A stretch of 64,000 bases of DNA from Autumnicola psychrophila (GCF_031846645.1 NZ_JAVRHN010000001.1:434001-498000), one strand, 5' to 3'; shown: positions 16,621 through 25,472, numbered from the stretch's first letter. The notes: generated by a model from the sequence alone, not told the origin. Program-made: numbers and translations.

Positions 16621-16729
16621 GTGCTGATAGCAATAGTTCTTAAATAATAACAATTTTTGATCCTGTAGTTCGCCACGGATACACGAATAACTTCGCAACT
16701 ATGTAAACCACTGAATTGACATAAAACAG

Positions 16730-16762
16730 ACCTCACAGTTTTAAAAACCTGTGAGGTTTTTA
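16730..16762 (+). terminator. Terminator after the universal stress protein gene
   Basis: ACCTCACAG pairs with CTGTGAGGT around an A/T loop and is followed by TTTTTAT. The core CCTCACAG/CTGTGAGG also forms the terminator at 11423. Confidence 0.72.
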
Positions 16763-17078
16763 TTCTGAAGTCATGACGTTTCTTTCTTGAAGGTTTATTT
16801 ATTACGAATGATTAAAATTACCTTTAATTTTATTCCACCAGACCGAACGAAACTTTTCAAAGAATTCGTGAATTAGCGGCCTCTTTTCCCATTCAAAGAA
16901 GTTGCTTCAAGGTGGCAATTATCGACCTAAATTTTCTCACCGCAACTACACTAATAATATATATTTCCGTTGGTTCAGCTTGCCAGCTGCTGTGATCTTT
17001 AAATATTAGTGGATTAGTAGCTGCTTTTTCGCTGCATTTATGATCTGAAAATTTTAATTTTACATAAAAAATTTAGTT
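16763..17078. other. Intergenic region before the PLP dehydratase gene
   Basis: About 315 bases, AT-rich, with no open frame of note. It carries one copy of the short palindromic repeat (16911-16928). No clear promoter element was found near 17040. Confidence 0.4.
16911..16928 (-). repeat. Short palindromic intergenic repeat, copy 1
   Basis: GGTGGCAATTATCGACCT; the minus strand reads AGGTCGATAATTGCC, the core of the family. Confidence 0.55.
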
Positions 17079-18017
17079 ATGCATTCTAAGAAGGAACTTG
17101 AAGAAGTACACCAGCGAATTCTCCCTTACATCCATAAAACCCCGGTTTTACACTCGTCACTCCTAAATGAGATTTCAGGAACCGACTTGTTTTTTAAGTG
17201 CGAAAATTTCCAGCGGATGGGTGCTTTTAAAATGCGGGGTGCTACAAACGCCATTCTTCAACTTCCTAAAGAACAACAGCAAAAAGGTGTGGTTACCCAT
17301 TCTTCTGGAAATTTTGCACAGGCGCTTTCTCTTGCCGCTAAAAGTATTGGTATTCCTGCTTATATCGTAATGCCTTCCTCTGCCCCGCAGGTGAAGAAAA
17401 ACGCGGTGAAAACTTACGGCGGAATAATTACGGAATGTCCTCCTACTTTGGAAGATCGCAAGGAAAATGCGCAACGAATTATGCAAGAAACAGGAGCCAG
17501 TTTTTTGCATCCTTCAAATGACACCAATGTGATCCTGGGACAGGGTACTGCGGCAATAGAACTTTTACAGGAATATCCTGATCTCGAAGTTATTGTGACG
17601 CCGGTTGGCGGCGGCGGACTCGTTGCCGGAACTGCTCTTGCAGCCCATTTCTTCGGAAAAAATTGCAAAACTATTGGAGCTGAACCTTTTGAAGCAGATG
17701 ATGCTTACCGTTCGCTGCAAAGCGGAAAAATTGAAACTAATAAAACTACAAATACCATTGGCGACGGACTTAAAACTCAGCTCGGAGACAAGAATTTCCC
17801 AATAATTCAGCAGTATGTTTCTGAAATTATACGTGTGGAAGAGAATGAGATTATTGAAGCGCTGAGAATTATCTGGGAACGCATGAAGATTGTGGTAGAA
17901 CCATCCAGTGCCACAGCCCTGGCCGCAGTTTTACGTGAAAAGGAGAAATTCCGAAATAAGAAAGTGGGGATCATTATTTCCGGTGGAAATGTGGACTTAA
18001 GTCAGTTACTGTTTTAG
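17079..18017 (+). CDS. PLP-dependent serine/threonine dehydratase or serine racemase
   Basis: 312 aa fold-type II PLP enzyme. The PLP lysine is Lys51 in GAFKMRGATNAI; the substrate loop is SSGNFAQALSLAAK and the phosphate-binding glycine loop is VGGGGLVAGTA. No C-terminal ACT domain, so it is the short catabolic/racemase type and not the long IlvA. It deaminates or racemises serine/threonine in the cytosol. A GNFAQ instead of GNHAQ is a small oddity of the active-site loop. It converges on and overlaps by 4 bases the DinB gene. Confidence 0.88.
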   Translation: MHSKKELEEVHQRILPYIHKTPVLHSSLLNEISGTDLFFKCENFQRMGAFKMRGATNAILQLPKEQQQKGVVTHSSGNFAQALSLAAKSIGIPAYIVMPSSAPQVKKNAVKTYGGIITECPPTLEDRKENAQRIMQETGASFLHPSNDTNVILGQGTAAIELLQEYPDLEVIVTPVGGGGLVAGTALAAHFFGKNCKTIGAEPFEADDAYRSLQSGKIETNKTTNTIGDGLKTQLGDKNFPIIQQYVSEIIRVEENEIIEALRIIWERMKIVVEPSSATALAAVLREKEKFRNKKVGIIISGGNVDLSQLLF

Positions 18018-18526
18018 CCAGTTTTCAGTACGCTAATCGTTACCAGCATCTGCCCAACATGCCGCTGACTGTGTTCTGCGGCGTGAAAATATAATCCCAA
18101 TACGGTAGAAGGCAATTTCTTTCTGCCTACCGTCCGTTTTTCGGTTAAAATTGCTTCAGGAGTTGCTTTAAAAACTTCTAAAGCTTCGTCTACCTTGTTA
18201 GCAAAGTCCGTAGTCAAATTTGCCAAATTTCGATTTTCAGTGGGCTCGCCTTCCCTGCCTAAAAACTCAAATTGATCTTCAGAAAGCAACTTACCTTCAG
18301 CATAAGTAAGCATCCGGTCCAGGACTCCGGTGATATGCTGCAAATGAAATCCAACAGAAGCACGGCCGGCAGGTTTCTCCAATAGCAGATCTTCAGAAAA
18401 ACCTTTAGTATATTTAAAAACCTCTTCTTTAGACTGCAACAGGGCGTGAGCCGCAGGTTGTAACAAGGCAGGAATACCTGGAACAGGGCCACGGAGCCAG
18501 ACTTCAGGTTTTTTAGATGCATCCAT
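18014..18526 (-). CDS. DinB family protein
   Basis: 170 aa four-helix DinB/YfiT-like protein. Three metal-ligand histidines can be proposed: FHLQHITGVLDRML (His in the first helix pair) and HAAEHSQRHVGQML near the C-terminus. Such proteins bind a divalent metal and may act as thiol transferases or stress hydrolases; the role of this one is unknown. Converges with the dehydratase gene (4-base overlap). Confidence 0.85.
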   Translation of the reverse strand: MDASKKPEVWLRGPVPGIPALLQPAAHALLQSKEEVFKYTKGFSEDLLLEKPAGRASVGFHLQHITGVLDRMLTYAEGKLLSEDQFEFLGREGEPTENRNLANLTTDFANKVDEALEVFKATPEAILTEKRTVGRKKLPSTVLGLYFHAAEHSQRHVGQMLVTISVLKTG

Positions 18527-18547
18527 AAAATTCCAGTTTTCGCCTTA

Positions 18548-18555
18548 CAAAGTTA
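18548..18555 (-). promoter_or_regulatory. Promoter -7 element of the DinB gene
   Basis: TAACTTTG on the minus strand matches TAnnTTTG, 22 bases before the ATG at 18526. Confidence 0.5.
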
Positions 18556-18585
18556 AACGGTTTAGTTAAACAGGACGAAATAGCT

Positions 18586-19269
18586 TTAGGTTTTATTCTG
18601 TTGGTGAAATTGATCTGCCGCCCACTTTGCTGGATTATTTTTGATGTATTCTGAAATAGCATCAAATGCGCGTTCATCCCGAATTATAATATCATGAAAC
18701 CGTGTTTGCCAGGCAAAATTTGGGTTAATCTTCCGCGCGTGGATCGTGCAAATGCGTTTGTATTGATTTATAATAACGCCCAGTGTCCCGGGTTTCCATT
18801 GTTCATTTTTCCCGCCGGATTTTTGTTTTTTAAGAGGATTATTTGCCGCGTCATTGTCGCGGTTTTCCGGATTTGCGCGTTCCGGAATGCCCGAAGAGAC
18901 GCCCAAATTGGGCGTCTGTACATTATCGGGGGAATATGGGGCGGCGGGATTATTTATTTCGCCGGCATCATTGGATTTCCCGGGGGAATGAGGTGGGTTA
19001 TTAATAATTATAATTCCGTGGATGTGGTTGGGCATAGCGATGAATTCTCCGAGTTGGATAAAAGGGAAATGGTTGGGGATTTCGTTCCAGAATTGGTGGG
19101 AGATTGTTCCAATTTCTGATAATTGCATTTTTGCGTCGGAAATTTTTCCGAAGAAATTCTGGCGATTATGAGTGCATATGGTTACAAAATATGCAGCATT
19201 CCATGAATAATCCCAGGTTTGTAATCGCGCAGATGGGATTCGGTATTTGTTTCGGAATTTATCGGTCAT
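18586..19269 (-). mobile_element. REP-associated tyrosine transposase (RAYT, Y1/IS200-like)
   Basis: 227 aa Y1 transposase of the RAYT group: FVTICTHNRQNFFG at 28-41, the HUH-type MPNHIHGI with His82 and His84, and the nucleophile candidate Tyr170 in INQYKR, then WQTRFHDIIIRDE. RAYTs cut and move short REP palindromes in single-stranded form. A low-complexity insert (about residues 91-150) carries in frame a perfect inverted repeat at 18897-18917. No terminal hairpins of an IS200 element were seen, so it is likely a domesticated single-copy gene. The DNA is locally GC-richer than its surroundings. Confidence 0.85.
18897..18917. repeat. Perfect inverted repeat inside the RAYT gene
   Basis: Arms AGACGCCCAA (18897-18906) and TTGGGCGTCT (18908-18917) around one base. 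It encodes QTPNLGV (residues 118-124) in frame and looks like a REP-type palindrome inserted in the coding sequence. Confidence 0.7.
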
Positions 19270-19336
19270 TATTTCAAAAGGAGCTTAATATATGATGAAA
19301 AAATTCTGTGTTATCCCCGGTTACAAGTGTTGGCTG

Positions 19337-19354
19337 AAATTTGCCAATTTTCGG
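19337..19354 (-). repeat. Short palindromic intergenic repeat, copy 2
   Basis: AAATTTGCCAATTTTCGG; the minus strand reads CCGAAAATTGGC. It lies between the RAYT and DUF2141 genes. Confidence 0.5.
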
Positions 19355-19524
19355 CTTTCTCTTTTCCTAACCTCATTTCTTCAGCAGGAATAATTCAGCT
19401 CCCGAATGTTTTTATTTCGGGTTTAAAGGTTGATCTGAAGCTGTAATTTCTCTGTTACCATAGTTTGCCACCAAAAACGGAACTATTGTTGTAACTTCAT
19501 CTTTTAAATCTCATTTTTAAAGTT

Positions 19525-19944
19525 ATGAATAAAATAATCCCGGCGCTTACTTTTTTCCTCTTCGGAACGGTTTTTTTAAACGCGCAAAATAGCATTGAAA
19601 TAGAAATTTCTAAATTTGAATCTGATAAGGGGTCTGTTTTCGTTGCCCTTCATAACACTGAAGACTCTTTTCTAAAAAAAGCATTCCTGAGTGAAGAATC
19701 AGAAATTAAAGGTGATAAAGTAGTCTTGCAATTTAGTGATGTTCCCGACGGAATATATGCGATTTCTCTATTTCATGATGAAGACGGAAATAGGGAGATG
19801 AACACCAATTTTATAGGAATGCCAAAAGAAAATTATGGTGTCTCCAATAACGCACCGGCAAATTTTGGCCCTCCAAAATGGAAAGATGCAAAATTTGAAG
19901 TTAATAACGGAGAAATGGTAAGGCAGGAAATTGAGCTGAGGTAG
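19525..19944 (+). CDS. DUF2141 domain secreted protein
   Basis: 139 aa. Residues 1-20 (MNKIIPALTFFLFGTVFLNA) are a signal peptide. The body has the DUF2141 pattern: KGSVFVALHNTEDSF, LPDGIYAISLFHDEDGN (here VPDGIYAISLFHDEDGN), and a C-terminal NNAPANFGPPKWKDAKFEV. Probably a small periplasmic or secreted beta-sandwich. The function is not known. A single-gene unit. Confidence 0.87.
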   Translation: MNKIIPALTFFLFGTVFLNAQNSIEIEISKFESDKGSVFVALHNTEDSFLKKAFLSEESEIKGDKVVLQFSDVPDGIYAISLFHDEDGNREMNTNFIGMPKENYGVSNNAPANFGPPKWKDAKFEVNNGEMVRQEIELR

Positions 19945-19957
19945 GTGTTGGAAATTC

Positions 19958-20508
19958 TCAGCCTTTACACAACTCCACCAGCTTTAAAATAGTTTTCCAG
20001 TTCCTGGTGGTCGCCCCCGTTTTCAGTTTCTTTTCAAAAAAATTATTGGTCAATTTAGACTGGTGGTATTTGCCCTCGCAGTATATAAAAACCTCTTTAT
20101 CCTGAATTTTAAACTTATCAGGTTTATAATCGTAAGTTTCTGTTTGCTGAATACTTTCTTCAGCAGGTTTTTCTTTTAGGAAAGTCAGGTGCAATTTATC
20201 ACATTAGCGGTTGAAGTATAGAACGGATTTTGATCTACTATTTCCTGAAGCTCTTCTAAAGTTCTCACAATAACAGGAACTTCAAATCTGAATTTTTTCA
20301 TGATAGCCCTTTCCAGTTTATTTTCCAGGATTGGATTCCGGCCTGCCGAATTGAAAATTATGTTCCCGCTCTGGATATACGTTTTTACGTTATCCATTTC
20401 TAATTCTCCGCACAAATCTCTTAAATCTGCCATGAGTATCTTCCGCTTCCCTCCCACGTTTATACCTCTTAAAATTGCAATTTTACTTTCCATTAAGTTA
20501 TTATTCAT
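19958..20508 (-). pseudogene. DUF1697 domain protein, frameshifted
   Basis: The N-terminal part (MESKIAILRGINVGGKRKILMADLRDLCG ... QSGNIIFNS, read in pieces from the ATG at 20508 or 20493) is a clear DUF1697 start and ends at a premature stop near 20185. The remaining part (LHLTFLKEKPAEES ... KLVELCKG, to 19958) continues in another frame. Restoring one base at about 20200 joins ...FYTSTANV with DKLHLTFL and gives a full protein of about 180 aa, the family length. So a single-base deletion has split the gene, or it is a sequencing error. The function of the family is unknown. Confidence 0.82.
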
Positions 20509-20517
20509 TGTGAAAAT

Positions 20518-20958
20518 TTAGAAATTTTGCTGTATTCCCAGGGTTTCCAGGTGCTTTACATTGTGGTATGTTAAAGATGCTTTTATACACTCTTTCAGTT
20601 CGTTGACGGGAATTTCCTGATCTAAATGAAATACAATTGCACGATTTCCTTCGTACCGGAATTTTTGATCAAATACCATTCTGAAAGAATCTATTAACCG
20701 GCTTGTACATTGGAAATACATCGCATATTGATCTCGTGATTTTTCCTTCCAATCTATTCGGAAGGTACTCCCGTTTTCAGTCACAAAAGCAGGTTCTCCC
20801 CATTTTAATGTCTCTTCCAGTTCAGTAACACCTTCGGTCTCTTTTGCGGTTTCAACTATTAGTTCTCTTAAAAACTGAAGTTTCTCCCGTACCTCATCAG
20901 GATAATTACCAAATTTTGCACTGAACTTTGGATTTGTTTTCAGAATTAATTTCCCCAT
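20518..20958 (-). CDS. DUF1801 domain protein (YdhG-like)
   Basis: 146 aa with the DUF1801 signature: YPDEVREKLQFLRELIVETA, then LKWGEPAF (the family LKWGxPxF motif), and QYAMYFQC. A small cytosolic protein of the frataxin-like/YjbR fold; function unknown. It lies 9 bases upstream of the frameshifted DUF1697 gene on the same strand, so both probably belonged to one operon. Confidence 0.85.
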   Translation of the reverse strand: MGKLILKTNPKFSAKFGNYPDEVREKLQFLRELIVETAKETEGVTELEETLKWGEPAFVTENGSTFRIDWKEKSRDQYAMYFQCTSRLIDSFRMVFDQKFRYEGNRAIVFHLDQEIPVNELKECIKASLTYHNVKHLETLGIQQNF

Positions 20959-21041
20959 TGTTTAAACTTATGAAATTGGATTTATTTCAGCGCCGGCACT
21001 TCAACTTTACTGATATCAGGAGCAGAATATTTTACAAATTA

Positions 21042-21212
21042 TTAAAAATCAGCAGGTACCTGATGAACAAATTCTTTAAGCCGCATAAATTTGGAATCTT
21101 CTGAAGGTATACATATAGCCGGTGCCAAAATTTGCCAATTATCGGGTAGCACGAGCTTTGTATTGCGACGAACACCAAATTGTCTCAACTGATAGCCATT
21201 GCGTTTAAACAT
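21042..21212 (-). CDS. Possible small ORF, 56 aa
   Basis: ATG at 21212 to TAA at 21042: MFKRNGYQLRQFGVRRNTKL, then VLPDNWQILAPAICIPSEDS and KFMRLKEFVHQVPADF. The composition looks protein-like but no family was recognised, and the copy of the dispersed palindrome at 21127-21144 lies within it. It may be the decayed end of an older gene. The frame does not overlap another gene. Confidence 0.25.
   Translation of the reverse strand: MFKRNGYQLRQFGVRRNTKLVLPDNWQILAPAICIPSEDSKFMRLKEFVHQVPADF
21127..21144 (-). repeat. Short palindromic intergenic repeat, copy 3
   Basis: AAAATTTGCCAATTATCGGG at about 21126-21145; the minus strand reads CCCGATAATTGGC. Confidence 0.5.
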
Positions 21213-21225
21213 TCATCCACTATTT

Positions 21226-21660
21226 TTAGCCCTCGTTTGCGTTAAAACTAATTTTCCAGCTAATTCCGAATTTATCTTTACATTGACCATAGTAAGAACC
21301 CCAGAATTGATTGGTAATAGCGATAATCACCTTCCCTTCTTCAGATAAAGCAGTAAAAAGCCGGTCAGCTTCAATTTTATCAATCGCATTTACATACAAA
21401 GAAAAGCTACTATATGCATGAGTTAAATCTTTTTCGGGATCAATAATATCAGCCCCCATAAGTATTGTTTCTTTACTAATTGGTAAGGCAATATCCATAA
21501 TTTGATCATCAGTAGCATGCGGAATATTCTGCCTGGCTGTTTCTGAAATTTCTCTGTAACGTCCTATAAACTGATATTCTCCACCAAAAACAGATTTATA
21601 AAAATTAAATGCTTTTTCGCAATTTCCGCTGAAGTGGAGGTATACATTTATGGTTGCCAT
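21226..21660 (-). CDS. VOC family protein (PhnB-like)
   Basis: 144 aa glyoxalase/bleomycin-resistance fold of the PhnB/3-demethylubiquinone-like kind: INVYLHFSGNCEKAFNFYKSVFGG at the start, MGADIIDPEKD in the middle and YYGQCKDKFGISWKISF at the end, with SLYVNAIDKIEADRLFTAL. Metal-ligand positions differ from true glyoxalase I, and the substrate is unknown. It is 26 bases downstream of the alcohol-dehydrogenase-like gene on the same strand. Confidence 0.87.
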   Translation of the reverse strand: MATINVYLHFSGNCEKAFNFYKSVFGGEYQFIGRYREISETARQNIPHATDDQIMDIALPISKETILMGADIIDPEKDLTHAYSSFSLYVNAIDKIEADRLFTALSEEGKVIIAITNQFWGSYYGQCKDKFGISWKISFNANEG

Positions 21661-21686
21661 AAGCTATACAATATAATTTTAAGGAA

Positions 21687-22649
21687 TTAAAAGCTGTCAT
21701 TGCTCTCCCAAACCATCGCAATTTTTCCTTTGGTATGCATTGCTTCGACGTACTTTATGGCTTCCGGAATTTCTTTATACGAATAAACCTTTTCTATATG
21801 GCCTTTGATTTTCCCGTCCCTAATCATAGTTGCCAATGTCTCCAAATCTTTTGTGTTTGCTTCCGCTGTAAACTGGACCAAAGGGAATTTTTTAAGCTTG
21901 CTTTTTAAGAGTACTGACATCATATGTCCCACCGTGGTAAACCCTATCATAACGCCCCTTTGTCCCATACGTTTAAAATCGGCAAAGGAGAGATTACCAT
22001 GGGCATCAAGAACGAGGTCGTATTTCCCGTTGTGTTGCTGAATATTTTCTTTGTCATAAGCGATTACCTGATCTGCACCTAACTTCTTAACAAAATCAAC
22101 TTTTTTAGCTGAACAGACACCGGTTACTTTAGCGCCAAAGGCTTTTGCAATTTGAACAGCAAAATGACCAACACCTCCCGAAGCACCATTTATTATAACA
22201 GATTCTCCTTCTTTAATTTTCCCGTGAGAAATAAGCGCCTGCAGGGCCGTCAATCCAGCTACAGGAACACCGGCCATTTCCGGGAAATCTGATCTTTCCG
22301 GCATTGTGCCGCATACCTTTGCCGACACAGAGACATATTCAGCAAAAGCCCCGCCTTGAGTTATCTCTCCAAAAACCCGGTCTCCTGTTTTGTAACTTTC
22401 TACATTTTTTCCTACCTCTTCTACAATACCGGCAAAATCAATCCCCGCAATTTTATCTTTAGGCTTAAACAAACCAAAAGCGAAACGTGCAAGAAAAGGC
22501 TTTCCCCGGATAATATGCCAGTCAGCGGGATTGGCCGAATTCGCCATTACTTTTACAAGAAGGTGACCGTCTTTTACAGATGGTTTTTCCACTTCTTCCA
22601 ATTGAAGAATTTCCGGACCGCCATATGTTGTTTTTGTAAAAGCTTTCAT
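21687..22649 (-). CDS. Zinc-free quinone-oxidoreductase-like MDR family enzyme
   Basis: 320 aa medium-chain dehydrogenase/reductase. N-terminal MKAFTKTTYGGPEILQLEEV, VGKNVESYKTGDRVFGE, then the NADPH fold VIINGASGGVGHFAVQIAKAFGAKVTGV. The cysteine and histidine zinc ligands of alcohol dehydrogenase are not seen, so it is of the QOR type that reduces quinones or enals with NADPH. The VOC gene follows after 26 bases. Confidence 0.87.
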   Translation of the reverse strand: MKAFTKTTYGGPEILQLEEVEKPSVKDGHLLVKVMANSANPADWHIIRGKPFLARFAFGLFKPKDKIAGIDFAGIVEEVGKNVESYKTGDRVFGEITQGGAFAEYVSVSAKVCGTMPERSDFPEMAGVPVAGLTALQALISHGKIKEGESVIINGASGGVGHFAVQIAKAFGAKVTGVCSAKKVDFVKKLGADQVIAYDKENIQQHNGKYDLVLDAHGNLSFADFKRMGQRGVMIGFTTVGHMMSVLLKSKLKKFPLVQFTAEANTKDLETLATMIRDGKIKGHIEKVYSYKEIPEAIKYVEAMHTKGKIAMVWESNDSF

Positions 22650-22973
22650 TAATTTTTATTTATTTCCTTATAAATACTTAGTTCGCTCTTGCAGAACCGC
22701 CAACAAAGCCAATACTAATTGCTTTTCAGCACAGGTACTTCCTTCGAGATTCAACAAAACCAAAGAGGCATCATAAATATAGAATATTTAACTGTAAATC
22801 AGAATCTTACACGATAATTTTATTGGTGCATATAAGGAAATAATCAACACTCCTGGGGATCTAATTGGTGGAATAAAGCCGACCTTGAAATTTGGCAATT
22901 ATCGACCTTCTTTTTCGTGGATACCTGAACTGAAAAATTTTCCGCAGCGGGAAGCTTCCTGAACCGGAAAATT
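22650..22973. other. Intergenic region at the edge of the accessory stretch
   Basis: About 320 bases without an open frame of note. It holds palindromic repeat copy 4 and, after it, AAAATTTTCCGCAG with a partly complementary GGAAAATTTT at 22962-22971. No terminator was recognised. Confidence 0.4.
22887..22908 (-). repeat. Short palindromic intergenic repeat, copy 4
   Basis: GAAATTTGGCAATTATCGAC then CTT; the minus strand reads AAGGTCGATAATTGCC. GACCTT also occurs 5' of it, at 22881-22886, so both ends carry the GACCTT block. Confidence 0.6.
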
Positions 22974-23423
22974 TTATTCTGTTATAGCCAGGTTTACTTT
23001 AATAAATTCAATTTCTCCCGACTTAAATTTTAGTTCGTATTCGCCGGCTTCGGAGGGAGTGAAAGTATAGACTGCAGTTATTTCTGAATAAATTTCCGGA
23101 CAGATGCAACCTTCATATCTTGCCTGAACCTCGATAGTTTTGGAATCTTCAGTACCACTTTCAATAAATTTTTGAAACTTTCCGCAACCATCATTGACGA
23201 AAAAGATTACTTCAATTTCTACCGGCTGATCATTTTTTCCCGTTTCAGGAGCATTTACTTCAGATACAAATTCCGTTCTATGGCCGATGCATTCCCGGGA
23301 ATCATCTTCATCGCAGGAAACGAAGGTAATAAGAAAGACGAAAAGTAATACAGGAAGAATTTTATGCCTGAGAGCATCGCGGTAATCGCGCAGAAACTTT
23401 GAATTATGAATTAATTTCAGCAT
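22974..23423 (-). CDS. Lipoprotein of unknown function
   Basis: 149 aa. After a basic N-terminus comes a hydrophobic stretch (ILPVLLFVFLITFVSC, about residues 22-37) ending in a lipobox with Cys37, followed by an acidic DEDD that suits surface export in Bacteroidetes. Four further cysteines (C41, then CGK and CIC) may form disulfides. The body (VEIEVIFFVNDGCGKFQKF ... YTFTPSEAGEYELKF) resembles an immunoglobulin-like beta-sandwich. The first ATG gives a long n-region; no better start was seen. Function unknown. Confidence 0.72.
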   Translation of the reverse strand: MLKLIHNSKFLRDYRDALRHKILPVLLFVFLITFVSCDEDDSRECIGHRTEFVSEVNAPETGKNDQPVEIEVIFFVNDGCGKFQKFIESGTEDSKTIEVQARYEGCICPEIYSEITAVYTFTPSEAGEYELKFKSGEIEFIKVNLAITE

Positions 23424-23450
23424 TGGATTTCTTTTATTCAGGTTATCGAC

Positions 23451-23463
23451 CTTATAGCGACGC
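23451..23463 (+). repeat. Half copy of the short palindromic repeat
   Basis: GGTTATCGACCTTAT keeps only the TATCGACCTT half of the family. Weak. Confidence 0.3.
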
Positions 23464-23612
23464 TCCCAGGGTTAAGATGCAGCAAGCAGTAAAAGGTTAC
23501 ATCAAAATTTTATGACATCACTAGTCATAGAATTATTGCTATAAAAAGGAAACAAAAGTGATGGCAATACCTCTGCCTAATTCATTTTTGGAAAAATACC
23601 TATTTTCAACCC

Positions 23613-24554
23613 TCACTTACGACCTGTTTGCCTTATCCCGACTATTTCTTTTTTACCATTAAACATAATTTCAATCATTTTATCTGGAGCAGATGAACTC
23701 TCGTTTTTGTACTTCAATTCGAATACTGCAAATTCTTGTCCAGCCATTTCGAGGTGACGTGCACTGGTCTTCATAGATTCAATTTTAAAATCTACCTTAT
23801 CGATTAGCGTATTTAAGTGCTCATCGGTTAAATTATTATTAATTGAATCTGAAAAAAACTCCCTCGATCTGGTAATATCTTTATTATTCAGACTATGCAG
23901 AAAGTCAAGTGATAAAGAAATTAAGTGAACCAAACTGGCTTTCGTTGTCTCTATTTTACTGTTCCTTATGGACAGATGTATTTCCTGATTCTGCTTAGAT
24001 GTGTCTCTACTCCGTGGCTTATAAAGACGGGTCATTAACTCAATTTCTGTACTATCATTTGGATACCATTTTTCTATCTTTTGCAAAATGTTGTTGGGAT
24101 TTACCCATTTTGGATTAGAAAATTCTTCTTCTACCTCTTCTATTGGTTCTCCGTAAATTTGGATTAATTTATTTTTCAGGTTATGAAATTTTTCTACCAT
24201 AGCTCTTCGAACAGCTTCTTTCTTTGAAGAATGCATCCCGACCCGTCCGGGATAACCTTCATCCCAATCATAATGCACACTCATCATTGTAGAGTCTTTT
24301 GCTTTAAAATGATATCGTGAGAACAGGTTTGGAATTATCTTTTCTTCCCGAATAAATTCGATTGGTCTTGCCTGCCCGTTAAACGCTACGGAATTTGAAG
24401 CTACCGGTATTCTGTAACTATCCAGGTTCTTTTCTATTTGTAGGTATTGCTTCAGAGAGGTTTTGTGGATATTCAGTCTTATTTCCTGTGCGAAGAGGAT
24501 AGGTCCAAAAATTAAAAATCCGAATGCAAGTTTATAATTTATTGGTTTCTTCAT
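23613..24554 (-). CDS. Secreted protein of unknown function
   Basis: 313 aa. Residues 1-22 (MKKPINYKLAFGFLIFGPILFA) are a signal peptide. No family was recognised. The C-terminal third (LDFLHSLNNKDITRSREFFSDSINNNL ... FAVFELKYKNESSS) has the layout of a DUF3887-like domain, and the middle has KLIQIYGEPIEEVEEE. Rich in Asn, Lys and Ser. One of a run of lineage-specific exported proteins between 22.9 and 26.3 kb on this strand. Function unknown. Confidence 0.7.
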   Translation of the reverse strand: MKKPINYKLAFGFLIFGPILFAQEIRLNIHKTSLKQYLQIEKNLDSYRIPVASNSVAFNGQARPIEFIREEKIIPNLFSRYHFKAKDSTMMSVHYDWDEGYPGRVGMHSSKKEAVRRAMVEKFHNLKNKLIQIYGEPIEEVEEEFSNPKWVNPNNILQKIEKWYPNDSTEIELMTRLYKPRSRDTSKQNQEIHLSIRNSKIETTKASLVHLISLSLDFLHSLNNKDITRSREFFSDSINNNLTDEHLNTLIDKVDFKIESMKTSARHLEMAGQEFAVFELKYKNESSSAPDKMIEIMFNGKKEIVGIRQTGRK

Positions 24555-24686
24555 GCCGGGGGGAATTGTAAAGGAAAATTTTCTTTAAGAATTGAAATGG
24601 GAAATTCATATGCTGGTATTTTTCGAGCTATTCATTCGGCTCAACCATTCGAATAAAGTATAACGACTTAGAAATAGTTGCCTGGG

Positions 24687-25472
24687 TTAGTATTCAATAG
24701 CAATTAATTCATACTTATCCGCCAAACCGGGGAGCTTTTCTTCCGAAATTTTTATTTCCATTGGAAAGGTATGTGGAACAAGTTTAGTGAGATTTATAAC
24801 AGAATGAATAGGTAAAGCAATTTGATCGGTTACATACATCTCGTAAATCGTATTTCCGAAATCGCTTATAGTGTCTTTTATAATTATCGATAATTTGTAG
24901 CAATCAAAACCCTTTATTTCTTTTCTGTCATTTCTATTCTCCAGAACTTCGTATTCATCCTTTATACTGAAAAGATCATAATTTCTGTAGTTCACAGATT
25001 TAGATTTATCGTAGTAATGTAAAATCCCGCTATCTTTTTGAATCATCAAATAATCTCCAATCATCTCTCCATTTTGTTCCCGATGACGCCAGATAGAATC
25101 ATTCTGAACTTCAATATAAATTTTAGTTTCCGGTGTTTCAGTTAAAAGATCAGTCCACGGCATCTCCTTGAGTTGTTTAACCATTGTAGAATCTTCTCCA
25201 TTTGGATTGGCTAGTGCATCAATTAAAGAGTCCTGCTTAGATTTTAAATTAGCGATTCCACTTTGGGAAGAAATACTGGATTTTTCAAACACAAATTTTG
25301 TAGGTTCGGCGGTCTTTGCTGTCTGGTTTTTTGTAGACGAACAGGCGACAAAAAAGAACAATATGAAAACATAGTTAACAGCAGTATAAACGAAGTGGCT
25401 CGAAGTGTCTCTTCTACTTATATTCCAGGGAGTACCACCAAACTTATCAAGATAATTTTTAGCTTTTTTCAA
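24687..25472 (-). CDS. Lipoprotein of unknown function with GLPGLI-like C-terminal half
   Basis: 261 aa. A hydrophobic segment ends in the lipobox FFFVACSS (Cys44), after an unusually long n-region (MKKAKNYLDKFGGTPWNISR); a start further in is possible but no ATG is at hand. The C-terminal half (EYEVLENRNDRKEIKGFDCYKL then YEMYVTDQIALPIHSVI) resembles GLPGLI-type proteins (oxidised Cys, membrane-side). A secreted or outer-membrane lipoprotein; function unknown. Confidence 0.68.
   Translation of the reverse strand: MKKAKNYLDKFGGTPWNISRRDTSSHFVYTAVNYVFILFFFVACSSTKNQTAKTAEPTKFVFEKSSISSQSGIANLKSKQDSLIDALANPNGEDSTMVKQLKEMPWTDLLTETPETKIYIEVQNDSIWRHREQNGEMIGDYLMIQKDSGILHYYDKSKSVNYRNYDLFSIKDEYEVLENRNDRKEIKGFDCYKLSIIIKDTISDFGNTIYEMYVTDQIALPIHSVINLTKLVPHTFPMEIKISEEKLPGLADKYELIAIEY

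Noticed and set aside
18586..19269. Complete IS200/IS605 insertion sequence
   Set aside because: No terminal hairpins, target site or accessory TnpB seen; the protein is of the RAYT type.
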